From Microbacterium oleivorans (GTDB taxonomy: Bacteria; Actinomycetota; Actinomycetes; Actinomycetales; Microbacteriaceae): DNA of 64,000 bases. Position 1 is the stretch's first letter. Every line of letters begins with the position of its first letter. The stretch spans positions 265,983 through 329,982 of the forward strand of contig NZ_JAMBOV010000004.1 of the NCBI RefSeq assembly GCF_023715745.1. The letters are read 5' to 3'. The notes under the pieces are model-generated. The model saw only the letters and a list, made by a program, of their open reading frames with translations. It was not told the origin of the DNA and made no database searches. Made by a program: the position numbers and the translations under genes. Of this stretch, positions 51,695-59,569 are shown in pieces.

Positions 51695-52753
51695 GTGACG
51701 CGCGAACCCCTCGTCCTCGGCATCGAGACGAGCTGCGACGAGACCGGCATCGGCATCGTCCGCGGCCGCACGCTGCTGTCGAACACGATCGCGAGCTCGA
51801 TGGACGAGCACGCCCGCTACGGCGGTGTCGTTCCCGAGGTCGCCGCCCGCGCCCACCTCGAGGCCCTCCAGCCGGCCATCGAGGCGGCGCTCGCCGAAGC
51901 CGGGGTCGACCTCGACGACCTCGACGCCGTGGCCGTCACGAGCGGCCCGGGGCTGGCCGGGGCTCTCATGGTCGGCGTCGGCGCGGCGAAGGCCCTGGCG
52001 GTCAGCCTGGGCAAGCCGCTCTACGCCGTCAATCACCTCGTCGGGCACATCGCAGCCGACATCCTGACCGGCGACGAGGTCGAGTACCCGACCGTCGCGC
52101 TCCTCGTGAGCGGCGGGCACACCTCGCTGCTCCTCGTGCGCGACCTCGTCTCGGACGTCGAGCTGCTCGGCGAGACGATGGACGACGCCGCCGGCGAGGC
52201 CTTCGACAAGATCGCCCGGATCCTCGGCCTGCCCTACCCGGGCGGTCCCGAGATCGACAGGGCGGCCGCATCCGGCGACCCGCAGGCGATCCGGTTCCCG
52301 CGCGGCATGTCGCGTGCGTCCGACATGGCGGAGCATCGCTACGACTTCTCCTTCTCCGGCCTCAAGACCGCCGTCGCCCGCTGGGTGGAGCAGCGCGAGG
52401 CGGCCGGGGAGCCCGTGTCGGTGCCCGACGTCGCGGCATCCTTCCGTGAAGCGGTCGTCGACGTCCTCGTGACGAAGGCCCTCGACGCGTGCGCGCGTCA
52501 CGACGTGCCCCGGCTGCTCCTGGGCGGAGGCGTGATCGCCAACAAGCGGCTGCGGGACGTCGCACTCGAGCGTGCACAGGCCGCCGGGGTGAGCGTCCGC
52601 ATCCCGCCGCTGTCGCTGTGCACCGACAACGGGGCGATGATCGCCGCTCTCGCGTCCGAGCTCATCATGAGCGGACGCCCCGCCTCGACGCTCGCCTTCG
52701 GAGCGGACTCGACTCTCCCCGTCACGACGATCCAGGTGGAGCCGTCGTCATGA
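51695..52753 (+). CDS. tsaD: tRNA N6-adenosine threonylcarbamoyltransferase
   Basis: 352 residues from GTG 51695. [15 protein letters not shown] near 8-22, [16 protein letters not shown], the metal HxxxH as [12 protein letters not shown] near 111-122, and [13 protein letters not shown] are all intact; [15 protein letters not shown] and CTDNGAMIA complete the ATPase sites. It catalyses the transfer of threonylcarbamoyl to A37 of tRNA. The chain open further upstream belongs to the rimI shadow frame. It overlaps the next gene by 4 bp. Confidence 0.96.
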   Translation: MTREPLVLGIETSCDETGIGIVRGRTLLSNTIASSMDEHARYGGVVPEVAARAHLEALQPAIEAALAEAGVDLDDLDAVAVTSGPGLAGALMVGVGAAKALAVSLGKPLYAVNHLVGHIAADILTGDEVEYPTVALLVSGGHTSLLLVRDLVSDVELLGETMDDAAGEAFDKIARILGLPYPGGPEIDRAAASGDPQAIRFPRGMSRASDMAEHRYDFSFSGLKTAVARWVEQREAAGEPVSVPDVAASFREAVVDVLVTKALDACARHDVPRLLLGGGVIANKRLRDVALERAQAAGVSVRIPPLSLCTDNGAMIAALASELIMSGRPASTLAFGADSTLPVTTIQVEPSS

Positions 52754-53229
52754 GCGACGAGCGGATGCCGCCGCCCGCCGCACCCGCTGTCGGCGGGACT
52801 CCCGTCGTCGAGCCCGCGTCGCCGGACGTCGCGCCGGCTCCGACGGACACCGCCCTCCCGGGAGCGCACCGGGGCGGGTTCCGTCGGGAGCTGACGCAGC
52901 CGCTCCCCGTCGCTCCGCCGCTGACCGTGCATCCCGATCCTGACGAGAAGTTCGCGCCGGATGTCCGATGGATCCCGCCGGCGCCCGTGCTCCCGCGCAG
53001 TGCGGGCTGGTCTCTGCTGTTCGGGACGCTGGCGCTCGTCCTCGCCTGCTTCGTCGGCTGGGGTTTCCCGATCGGCATCATCGGGGTCGTCCTCGCGGTC
53101 CTCGCGCTCCGTCGCCCGTGGGAGAAGCGCGAGACGGCGCTCTGGGGCCTCGGACTCAGCGTCGGGTCGCTCGTGTACAGCGCGGGGTGGCTGTGGTGGG
53201 CGGCCGCGCAGGGCGGCCTGACAGGCTGA
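52750..53229 (+). CDS. Small two- to three-helix membrane protein
   Basis: 159 residues. A disordered Pro/Ala-rich N-terminus of about 75 residues is followed by [35 protein letters not shown] and [21 protein letters not shown]. The layout resembles DUF4190-type proteins, but I do not assign a family firmly. It overlaps tsaD (ATGA), so it is the last gene of that operon. It stops one base from the convergent methyltransferase. Confidence 0.75.
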   Translation: MSDERMPPPAAPAVGGTPVVEPASPDVAPAPTDTALPGAHRGGFRRELTQPLPVAPPLTVHPDPDEKFAPDVRWIPPAPVLPRSAGWSLLFGTLALVLACFVGWGFPIGIIGVVLAVLALRRPWEKRETALWGLGLSVGSLVYSAGWLWWAAAQGGLTG

Positions 53230-53230
53230 C

Positions 53231-54430
53231 TCAGACCCGGTCGGCGAGGACCGCGACCCGTTTCGCGCCACGGCCATCGCCGACACGCGTGAGGATCAGG
53301 GTGGCCGAGGTGTCGCCGCGCAGCGCGAGCTTGCGCCGGAACTGCGCCGGGTCTACGTCGACCCCGCGCTTCTTGATCTCGACGGTGCCGACGCCCCGAG
53401 CCTGCAGGGCGGTGTTGATCGCGGGGACCTTCAGCGGCAGGACCTCCCGTACGCGGAACGACTGCACGAAGGGGTTCGTCAAGGCGGCGTCCGAGGTCAG
53501 GTACGCGATCCCGTCGGCGACCATCCCCGCCTGCAGCGCGCGCGCGACCTCGCCGATCAAGCGCGCGCGAATGACCGCGCCCTCGGGTTCGTGCACGAAC
53601 GCGCCGAGCTCGCGGACCGGTTCATCGGGCGCATCCGCCGCGGCGGTGAGCTCCGCCGCGGCGCCACCCCGCAGCACCAGCGCGGAGCGCGCGACGCCTG
53701 CGCGCCGCAGCGCACCCGACCACAGCACGAGCTCGACCGTCGATCCGTCGACGCTGATCCACTGCGCCTCGACGTCGTCGGGGAGGAGTCCGCGGTCGAG
53801 TCCCGGTCCGAGCTTGTTGCCCACCGGCATCCGCTCCGCGAGGGCGAACGCCCAATCGAGCGAGGGCGACCAGTCCTCCGGCCGGGTGCGACTCGTCTCG
53901 CTGTGCCCCGCGGTCCGGCGGGCGGGGTCCAGCCACACCGCGTCGCAGCCGGTCAGGTCCGTCTCCTCGGCGCGGCCGTGCTGCACGGTGACGGCCTCAC
54001 CGAAGGGTGCGAGGTTGTACGCCGCGAGAGCGGCGGTCGTCTCGTCCGCGTCGACGGCGAGGACGTCGAGCCCGATGCCGGCGAACCCCAGCGCGTCACC
54101 GCCGATGCCGCATCCGAGGTCCGCGACGCGGGTGATTCCGGCGTCTCGGAATCGCGCGGCGTGGCGGGCGGCGACCTCGAGACGTGTCGCCTGTTCGAGA
54201 CCTGCGCGGGTGAACAGCATCCGGTCGGCGAAGGGACCGAACTTGGCCTGCGCCCGCACGCGCAGGTGGGCCTGTCCGACGACGGCGGACACCAGGTCGG
54301 GGGAGTGGCCGGCCGCACGCAGTCGGGAGACGGCGGTGGCGACCTCGGCAGTGGATGCCAGGGGTCCGACCTCATCGATCAGCCGCAGTCCCTGGGGCGT
54401 CAGGAGAGCGGTGAGTTCGGCCTGTTCCAT
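53231..54430 (-). CDS. Class I SAM-dependent methyltransferase with THUMP-like domain
   Basis: 399 residues. VADLGCGIGGDALGFAGIGLDV near 99-116 is the SAM-binding motif I and VDADETTAALAAYN motif II; DAVWLDPARRTAGH near 162-175 is the motif IV region. The C-terminal part (residues about 320-399, TVEIKKRGVDVDPAQFRRKL) resembles the THUMP-like domain of this actinobacterial family, probably RNA binding. Substrate unknown, likely tRNA or rRNA. ATG 54430 has TAGGCT six bases upstream. Confidence 0.82.
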   Translation of the reverse strand: MEQAELTALLTPQGLRLIDEVGPLASTAEVATAVSRLRAAGHSPDLVSAVVGQAHLRVRAQAKFGPFADRMLFTRAGLEQATRLEVAARHAARFRDAGITRVADLGCGIGGDALGFAGIGLDVLAVDADETTAALAAYNLAPFGEAVTVQHGRAEETDLTGCDAVWLDPARRTAGHSETSRTRPEDWSPSLDWAFALAERMPVGNKLGPGLDRGLLPDDVEAQWISVDGSTVELVLWSGALRRAGVARSALVLRGGAAAELTAAADAPDEPVRELGAFVHEPEGAVIRARLIGEVARALQAGMVADGIAYLTSDAALTNPFVQSFRVREVLPLKVPAINTALQARGVGTVEIKKRGVDVDPAQFRRKLALRGDTSATLILTRVGDGRGAKRVAVLADRV

Positions 54431-54436
54431 CCGGCC

Positions 54437-54442
54437 AGCCTA
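54437..54442 (-). promoter_or_regulatory. -10 element, leaderless start
   Basis: TAGGCT on the minus strand, 6 nt before ATG 54430 of the methyltransferase gene. Confidence 0.5.
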
Positions 54443-54467
54443 GGCCGACGCGGCATCCGTCATCGTG

Positions 54468-54494
54468 TTGGCACTCGCGTTGCGTGAGTGCCAA
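54468..54494. promoter_or_regulatory. CIRCE element 1 (HrcA operator)
   Basis: TTGGCACTC-N9-GAGTGCCAA, a perfect inverted repeat differing from the CIRCE consensus only at the paired A/T to G/C position. It overlaps the -35 of the groES promoter. Confidence 0.92.
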
Positions 54495-54508
54495 CCGGCC
54501 TCTAGACT
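54480..54508 (+). promoter_or_regulatory. groES promoter
   Basis: TTGCGT-N17-TAGACT. The -35 lies in CIRCE 1; the start site would fall at the edge of CIRCE 2. Confidence 0.7.
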
Positions 54509-54512
54509 TTCG

Positions 54513-54539
54513 TTAGCACTCTCGGTAAGCGAGTGCTGA
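54513..54539. promoter_or_regulatory. CIRCE element 2 (HrcA operator)
   Basis: TTAGCACTC-N9-GAGTGCTGA, one mismatch to the consensus arm GAGTGCTAA, immediately downstream of the -10. Confidence 0.92.
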
Positions 54540-54582
54540 TGAGTCTTGAAGCAGGACCCCACCAGCAAGAAAGAGGTAGACC

Positions 54583-54879
54583 GTGTCGGTTTCCATCAAG
54601 CCGCTCGAAGACCGCATCGTCATCAAGCAGGTCGAGGCCGAGCAGACCACCGCGAGTGGCCTGGTCATCCCTGACACCGCCAAGGAGAAGCCCCAGGAGG
54701 GCGAGGTCGTGGCCGTGGGCCCCGGCCGCATCGACGACAACGGCAACCGCGTTCCGCTCGACGTCGCCGTCGGCGACCGCGTCCTGTACAGCAAGTACGG
54801 CGGCACCGAGGTCAAGTTCGGCGCCGACGAGTTCCTCGTCCTGTCGGCTCGCGACGTCCTGGCGGTCGTCGTCCGCTGA
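54583..54879 (+). CDS. groES: Co-chaperonin GroES
   Basis: 98 residues. [20 protein letters not shown] at the start, the mobile loop [20 protein letters not shown] near 22-41 and [19 protein letters not shown] near the end. GTG 54583 has AGAGGT upstream. It caps GroEL during folding. No groEL follows: the gene is closed by a strong terminator, so groEL must lie elsewhere. Confidence 0.97.
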   Translation: MSVSIKPLEDRIVIKQVEAEQTTASGLVIPDTAKEKPQEGEVVAVGPGRIDDNGNRVPLDVAVGDRVLYSKYGGTEVKFGADEFLVLSARDVLAVVVR

Positions 54880-54894
54880 CACGCAGCGATCAGC

Positions 54895-54928
54895 AGAGGG
54901 CTCGGATGCTTCGGCATCCGGGCCCTCT
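54895..54928 (+). terminator. groES terminator with TTCG tetraloop
   Basis: 15-bp stem (54895-54909 with 54914-54928, one G-T wobble) closed by TTCG and followed by a CTCGTT tail. Confidence 0.88.
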
Positions 54929-55007
54929 CTCGTTCCTGTCCGCGGTGTTGGCAGGATCCGCACGACCGGCGGCAGTCCGCGGGATGTGCTCGCTGTCATG
55001 ACCGTCG

Positions 55008-55013
55008 TAGGCT
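55008..55013 (+). promoter_or_regulatory. -10 element, leaderless start
   Basis: TAGGCT, then 7 nt, then ATG 55021 of rarD; it argues against a GTG two codons earlier. Confidence 0.5.
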
Positions 55014-55020
55014 TGTGCTC

Positions 55021-55959
55021 ATGACACCCGAGCAGGCCGCGCGCGAGAAGTCCCTGGGCGCGATCTTCGTCTTCTCGGCCTATGTCCTGTGGGGCTTCCT
55101 GCCCCTGTACTTCGTCAGCCTCGCACCGACCACCCCCTGGGAGGTCGTCGGCTGGCGCATCCTGCTGAGCCTCGTCTTCTGTCTCGCGCTGCTCGCGATC
55201 ACGCGCGGCTGGGGGCGAATGCGCGTGATCCTGCGCGATCGCCGGCTGATGCTCTGGACCCTCCTCGCGGGACTGCTCATCTACGTCAACTGGCAGGTCT
55301 TCCTGATCGGCACCCTCACGGGCCACGTCGTCGAGACGAGCCTGGGCTACTTCATCAACCCGATCGCGACCGTGCTCCTCGGCGTCATCGTCCTGAAGGA
55401 GCGCCTGCGGACCGTCCAGTGGGTCGCCGTGGGCATCGCCGGCGCGGCCGTCGTCGTGATCATCGTCGCGGTCGGTCGGGTGCCGTGGATCGCCCTCGCG
55501 CTCGCAGCGAGCTTCGCGACGTACGGTCTCGTCAAGAAGAAGATCGGACCGTCGGTGGATGCCGTGAGCGGCCTCACCCTCGAGTCCTTCTGGCTCGTGC
55601 CGATCGCTGTCCTGCAGCTCGTCCTGGTCGGCGTCACCTCCGGCCTGACGATGGGCACTCAGGGCGCCGCACACACGACGCTGCTCCTGCTCGCCGGTGC
55701 GGTGACCGCGATCCCGCTCCTCTTCTTCTCCGCCGGGGCCCGTCGCACGTCGCTCACCGTGATCGGCATCCTGCAGTTCGTCGCCCCGATCATGCAGTTC
55801 CTCACGGGAGTCCTCATCCTGGGGGAGCCGATGCCGTTCGAGCGATGGATCGGGTTCGCCCTGGTCTGGGTCGCCGTGGCGGTGTTCACCGTCGACTCGA
55901 TCGTGGCCTCCCGGCGCAGCCGGACCCGCGCCGAGGCGGTCGTCCCAGACCCCGTCTGA
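55021..55959 (+). CDS. rarD: EamA-type transporter RarD
   Basis: 312 residues with ten membrane helices. GAIFVFSAYVLWGFLPLYFV and WEVVGWRILLSLVF are the RarD start, and WQVFLIGTLTGHVVETSLGYFINP the conserved mid-protein signature. FGMQFL-type text at the end reads QFVAPIMQFLTGVLILGE. Member of the drug/metabolite transporter superfamily; substrate unknown. Stand-alone gene. Confidence 0.92.
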   Translation: MTPEQAAREKSLGAIFVFSAYVLWGFLPLYFVSLAPTTPWEVVGWRILLSLVFCLALLAITRGWGRMRVILRDRRLMLWTLLAGLLIYVNWQVFLIGTLTGHVVETSLGYFINPIATVLLGVIVLKERLRTVQWVAVGIAGAAVVVIIVAVGRVPWIALALAASFATYGLVKKKIGPSVDAVSGLTLESFWLVPIAVLQLVLVGVTSGLTMGTQGAAHTTLLLLAGAVTAIPLLFFSAGARRTSLTVIGILQFVAPIMQFLTGVLILGEPMPFERWIGFALVWVAVAVFTVDSIVASRRSRTRAEAVVPDPV

Positions 55960-56006
55960 AGACGACGGATACCGCATCCCGGCACCGTTATGGGAGCGTG
56001 CCCACC

Positions 56007-56062
56007 TCGTTACACATCGTTAACGAACGGCAACATTGGGGAGACGAGCGCGCCGCTAGGTT
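56007..56062 (+). promoter_or_regulatory. Upstream region of the binding-protein gene
   Basis: A TCGTTA box (56007-56012) precedes a perfect palindrome TCGTTAACGA (56017-56026), and TAGGTT at 56057-56062 is a possible -10. GTTAC-N6-TTAAC spacing loosely recalls nitrogen-regulator (GlnR) half-sites, which is only a guess. Confidence 0.3.
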
Positions 56063-56115
56063 GAACACACCGGGCTGGTCCCGAACTGACCCGTGTCACC
56101 ACAGCAAGGAGCACA

Positions 56116-57477
56116 ATGAGCGTTCTCACCCGTTCGCGTTCCGCAAAGGTCATGGGCGCCATCGCCCTGATCGGCGCGAGCGCAATGGTCCTGGCCGGCT
56201 GCGCCGGTTCCTCGACCCCCACTGCATCCGGCGGCGCCTCCGAGGAGCCCGCCGGTTTCGACTTCCCGGTCAACTGCGACGAGGCACAGCCCGCGTCGTA
56301 CACCCCGGAGTACACCTCCACGTCGGAGGGTCCTGCCACCGACCTCGAGTACACGATCGGCACGGCCCTGCCCGTGACCGGCAACCTCGCCTTCCTCGGC
56401 CCGCCCGAGATCGCGGGCACCGAGTACGCCGCATCCGAGGTGAACGCCGCTGACAAGGGCGTGACCATCAACCTCGTCCAGGGCGACTCGGGCGACACCG
56501 ACAACAAGGCCTACGAGACCGAGATCCCGCGTCTGCTGAACGCCGGTGCCACGGCCATCATCGGTGCCGCGTCGTCGGGTACCTCGCTGCAGTTCATCGA
56601 CCAGGTCATCGCTGCCGACGCGATCCAGTTCTCGCCGGCGAACACCTCCGCTGCCTTCACGGGCTACGAGGACAACGGTCTGTACTGGCGAACGGCTCCC
56701 TCCGACGTGCTCCAGGGCCAGGTGCTCGGAAACCTCATCGCAGGCGACGGCGCTGAGACCCTCGGCATGATCATCCTCAACGACTCCTACGGAACCGGTC
56801 TCGCGTGCTTCGCGAAGGCTGCCTTCGAGGAGGCGGGCGGGTCCGTCGTGTCGGCCGCGCTGTACAACACCGGCGACACCAACTTCTCCTCGCAGGTCGA
56901 GACGGTGCTGGCGGCGGACCCCGACGCGATCGCCCTCATCACCTTCGAAGAGGTCAAGACGATCATCCCCGAGCTCGTCGCGGCGGAGTTCCCGAAGGAC
57001 AAGATGTACTTCGTGGACGGCAACCTGGCGAACTTCGGCGAGGAGTTCGACGCGGGCACCCTGACGGGCGCCAAGGGCACGTACCCGGCTGTGGACCCCG
57101 CGTCGATCGCGGAGTTCCGTGACGGTCTGAACGAGTTCTGGACCGGCGAGGGCAACGCCGAGCTGGCGGACTTCACCTACGGACCGGAGTCCTACGACGC
57201 GGTGATCCTCCTCGCCCTGGCCGCCCTCGAGGCGGGCTCTTCGGAAGGCCCCGACGTCGCAGCGCACCTCCAGCAGGTGTCGGGCGGCACCGGTGAGGGC
57301 ACGAAGTGCACCACGTATGCCGAGTGCGCCGACATCATCATCGCCGGTGACGTCGCGGACTACGACGGCGTTTCCGGCCCGATCACCTTCAACGAGGTGG
57401 GCGACCCGCAGGATGCCTCCATCGGCATCTTCGAGTACGGCGAGGACAACAACTACTCGTTCCTCAACGTCGGCTGA
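56116..57477 (+). CDS. livK: Branched-chain amino-acid-type ABC substrate-binding lipoprotein
   Basis: 453 residues. Lipoprotein signal ending ASAMVLAGC near residue 29, followed by a Ser/Thr/Gly/Ala spacer. Periplasmic-binding family 6 features: YTIGTALPVTGNLAFLGPPE near 77-96, INLVQGDSGDTDNKAYETEI, IIGAASSGTSLQFIDQV and FTYGPESYDAVILLALAAL. Longer than typical LivK (about 370) because of N-terminal and C-terminal additions. It faces the livHMGF operon convergently and ends in a strong terminator. Ligand could be branched-chain amino acids, urea or amides. Confidence 0.9.
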   Translation: MSVLTRSRSAKVMGAIALIGASAMVLAGCAGSSTPTASGGASEEPAGFDFPVNCDEAQPASYTPEYTSTSEGPATDLEYTIGTALPVTGNLAFLGPPEIAGTEYAASEVNAADKGVTINLVQGDSGDTDNKAYETEIPRLLNAGATAIIGAASSGTSLQFIDQVIAADAIQFSPANTSAAFTGYEDNGLYWRTAPSDVLQGQVLGNLIAGDGAETLGMIILNDSYGTGLACFAKAAFEEAGGSVVSAALYNTGDTNFSSQVETVLAADPDAIALITFEEVKTIIPELVAAEFPKDKMYFVDGNLANFGEEFDAGTLTGAKGTYPAVDPASIAEFRDGLNEFWTGEGNAELADFTYGPESYDAVILLALAALEAGSSEGPDVAAHLQQVSGGTGEGTKCTTYAECADIIIAGDVADYDGVSGPITFNEVGDPQDASIGIFEYGEDNNYSFLNVG

Positions 57478-57488
57478 TCGACGATCCC

Positions 57489-57522
57489 AGAACGGCCCCG
57501 GTCTTCGGACCGGGGCCGTTCT
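57489..57522 (+). terminator. livK terminator with TTCG tetraloop
   Basis: Perfect 15-bp stem (57489-57503 with 57508-57522), TTCG loop, then CTTTGCCT. Confidence 0.9.
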
Positions 57523-57593
57523 CTTTGCCTGGCCGGCCATCCCGGGGGCACCGGCGGATGCCGCCGCCCCCGGGTCCCTCGTCGCAACAGGCG

Positions 57594-57633
57594 GTGGCGT
57601 GAGGCATGTCGTGGCGTGAGGCATGTCGTGGCG
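57594..57633 (+). repeat. 17-bp tandem repeat
   Basis: GTGGCGTGAGGCATGTC occurs twice without spacer (57594-57610, 57611-57627) and is followed by the first six bases of a third copy. It lies in the 299-bp gap 57478-57776 between the two liv terminators, where no gene is seen. Confidence 0.9.
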
Positions 57634-57726
57634 GGGAAGCGGGCGGCGAGGCGTGGTCCCCTCACTCGGCGCATCCGACCCATGCGACGTCGCCCCCACC
57701 ACGCAGCGACGCGTGCGACCGGTACG

Positions 57727-57760
57727 ACGATGCCCCCGGCCGAGTGGCCGGGGGCATCGT
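57727..57760 (-). terminator. livHMGF operon terminator
   Basis: Perfect 15-bp stem (57727-57741 with 57746-57760), GAGT loop, 16 bp beyond the livF stop on the minus strand. Confidence 0.88.
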
Positions 57761-57776
57761 CAGGTACGGCGGGGCG

Positions 57777-58544
57777 TCAGGTGCCCAGTGTGCCGAGGTA
57801 GAGACCGATCACCTTGGGGTCGTTGAGGAGCTCACGGCCGGTACCGGTGTAGGCGTCACGGCCCTGGTCGAGGACGTAGCCACGGTCGCAGATCTGCAGG
57901 CAGCGACGCGCGTTCTGCTCGACCATGATCGTGGTGACACCGGCCTTGTTGATCTCCGAGACGCGCAGGAACGCCTCGTCCTGCCGCGACGGCGACAGAC
58001 CGGCCGACGGCTCGTCGAGCAGGAGGACGTACGGGTCCATCATGAGCGCGCGTCCCATGGCGACCATCTGTCGTTCACCGCCCGAGAGCGAGCCCGCCCG
58101 CTGCTGCAGACGCTTGCTGAGGTCGGGGAAGATCGAGGTCACGAAGTCGATGCGCTCCGAGACGACCTTCGGCCTCTGATAGGCCCCCATCTGCAGATTC
58201 TCCGCGATCGACAGACTCGGGAACACATTGTTCGTCTGCGGCACGAAGCCGACGCCCTTGGCGACGAGCTTGTTGGCCCGAAGACCGGTGATCTCCTCAC
58301 CGTTGAGCACGACCTGGCCCGAGCGGATCTTGACCTGCCCGAAGATCGCCTTCAGCATCGTGGACTTGCCGGCGCCGTTGGGGCCGATGATTCCGATGAG
58401 CTCACCTTTGGCGGCGAAGAGATTCGCACCGTTGAGGATGTTGACGCCGGGCAGGTAGCCGGCGTGCACATCGCGCAGTTCCACGACGTTCTGTGCGGGT
58501 GCGGTTGTCGTCGAACCCGCGGGGGATGCGGCTGTGTCGCTCAC
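57777..58544 (-). CDS. livF: Branched-chain amino-acid-type ABC ATPase LivF
   Basis: 255 residues. Walker A GIIGPNGAGKSTMLKAIFG near 50-68, signature SLSGGERQMVAMGRALMM and Walker B VLLLDEPSAGLSP; typical end VDQGRDAYTGTGRELLNDPKV. GTG start overlapping the livG stop (GTGA). Energises the LivHM permease with LivG. Confidence 0.94.
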   Translation of the reverse strand: MSDTAASPAGSTTTAPAQNVVELRDVHAGYLPGVNILNGANLFAAKGELIGIIGPNGAGKSTMLKAIFGQVKIRSGQVVLNGEEITGLRANKLVAKGVGFVPQTNNVFPSLSIAENLQMGAYQRPKVVSERIDFVTSIFPDLSKRLQQRAGSLSGGERQMVAMGRALMMDPYVLLLDEPSAGLSPSRQDEAFLRVSEINKAGVTTIMVEQNARRCLQICDRGYVLDQGRDAYTGTGRELLNDPKVIGLYLGTLGT

Positions 58545-59569
58545 TTCGTGTCCTCCGTTCCGGGCGTGGAGCCCGGGGTGCCGGGTGCCGTGGAATCCTC
58601 CGCGGCGTGCGTCGTGGCATCCGCCTCGACGGCGTCCTGCAGCTTGTGCTGCTCCTCGATCAGTTCCTGAGCCTCGGCGGTCAGCTCGCCCTCGTAACGG
58701 CCGGTGACGACGCCGAGGTCGACGTCCTGATGGGCTCCGAGGTAGGCGTCGATGACGGCCTGCTCCTTCATGACGGTGTCCGGCGGTCCCTCGGCGACGA
58801 CCTTGCCCTCGGCCATGACGACGACCCAGTCGGCGATGTGGCGGACCATGTGCATGTCGTGCTCGACGAACAGCACCGTCATACCGAGGTCCTTGAGGTC
58901 GAGGATGTGGTCGAGCAGCGACTGCGTCAGTGCCGGGTTCACGCCGGCCATCGGCTCGTCGAGCATGACGAGGGTCGGGTCGCTCATGAGGGCGCGTGCC
59001 ATCTCCAGGAGCTTGCGCTGGCCGCCCGACAGCGAGGCCGCGAAGTCCTTCTCCTTCGCGTCGAGCTTGAACCGCTCCAGAAGGCCGCGCGCCTTCTCCT
59101 CGATCTCGGCCTCCTGCTTGCGCCAGAGGAAGGGGAGGATGCCGCGCCAGATGCTCTCGCCGCCCTGACCGGGCGCACCGAGCTTCATGTTCTCGAGCAC
59201 GGTGAGCAGGCCCAGGGACTTCGTCAGCTGGAAGGTGCGCACCTGTCCCATCCGAGCCGCCTTGAAGGCCGGGATGCCGGCGAGGTTCCGGCCGTCGAAC
59301 GACCAGACCCCCTCGTTCGGCTTGTCGAATCCGGTCAGGAGGTTGAACAGCGTGGTCTTGCCGGCACCGTTGGGACCGATCAGCGCCGTGATGGCGTTGC
59401 GCGGGATCTCGAGGTGGTCGACATCGACGGCGGTGAGGCCACCGAAGACGCGCTTCACGCCGTCGGCGACGATGATCGGGTCGACCTTCTCGACACCGGG
59501 GCGGATCTCGCCCTTGTGCAGACCGGTGGCTTTGGGTCGGGGGGCGGGGGGCGCGACGTCAGCGGACAA
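58541..59569 (-). CDS. livG: Branched-chain amino-acid-type ABC ATPase LivG
   Basis: 342 residues. Walker A LIGPNGAGKTTLFNLLTG near 63-80, signature SLSGGQRKLLEMARALM, Walker B LVMLDEPMAGVNP and the LivG end GPPDTVMKEQAVIDAYLG. A further 60 residues after that are Glu/Thr/Pro-rich and probably disordered, absent from typical LivG. TTG start with GGAG 7 bp upstream; it overlaps livM by 11 bp. Confidence 0.92.
   Translation of the reverse strand: MSADVAPPAPRPKATGLHKGEIRPGVEKVDPIIVADGVKRVFGGLTAVDVDHLEIPRNAITALIGPNGAGKTTLFNLLTGFDKPNEGVWSFDGRNLAGIPAFKAARMGQVRTFQLTKSLGLLTVLENMKLGAPGQGGESIWRGILPFLWRKQEAEIEEKARGLLERFKLDAKEKDFAASLSGGQRKLLEMARALMSDPTLVMLDEPMAGVNPALTQSLLDHILDLKDLGMTVLFVEHDMHMVRHIADWVVVMAEGKVVAEGPPDTVMKEQAVIDAYLGAHQDVDLGVVTGRYEGELTAEAQELIEEQHKLQDAVEADATTHAAEDSTAPGTPGSTPGTEDTK

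Noticed and set aside
56011..56026. GlnR box upstream of the livK-like gene
   Set aside because: Only one half-site fits well; kept as a low-confidence note, not a finding.
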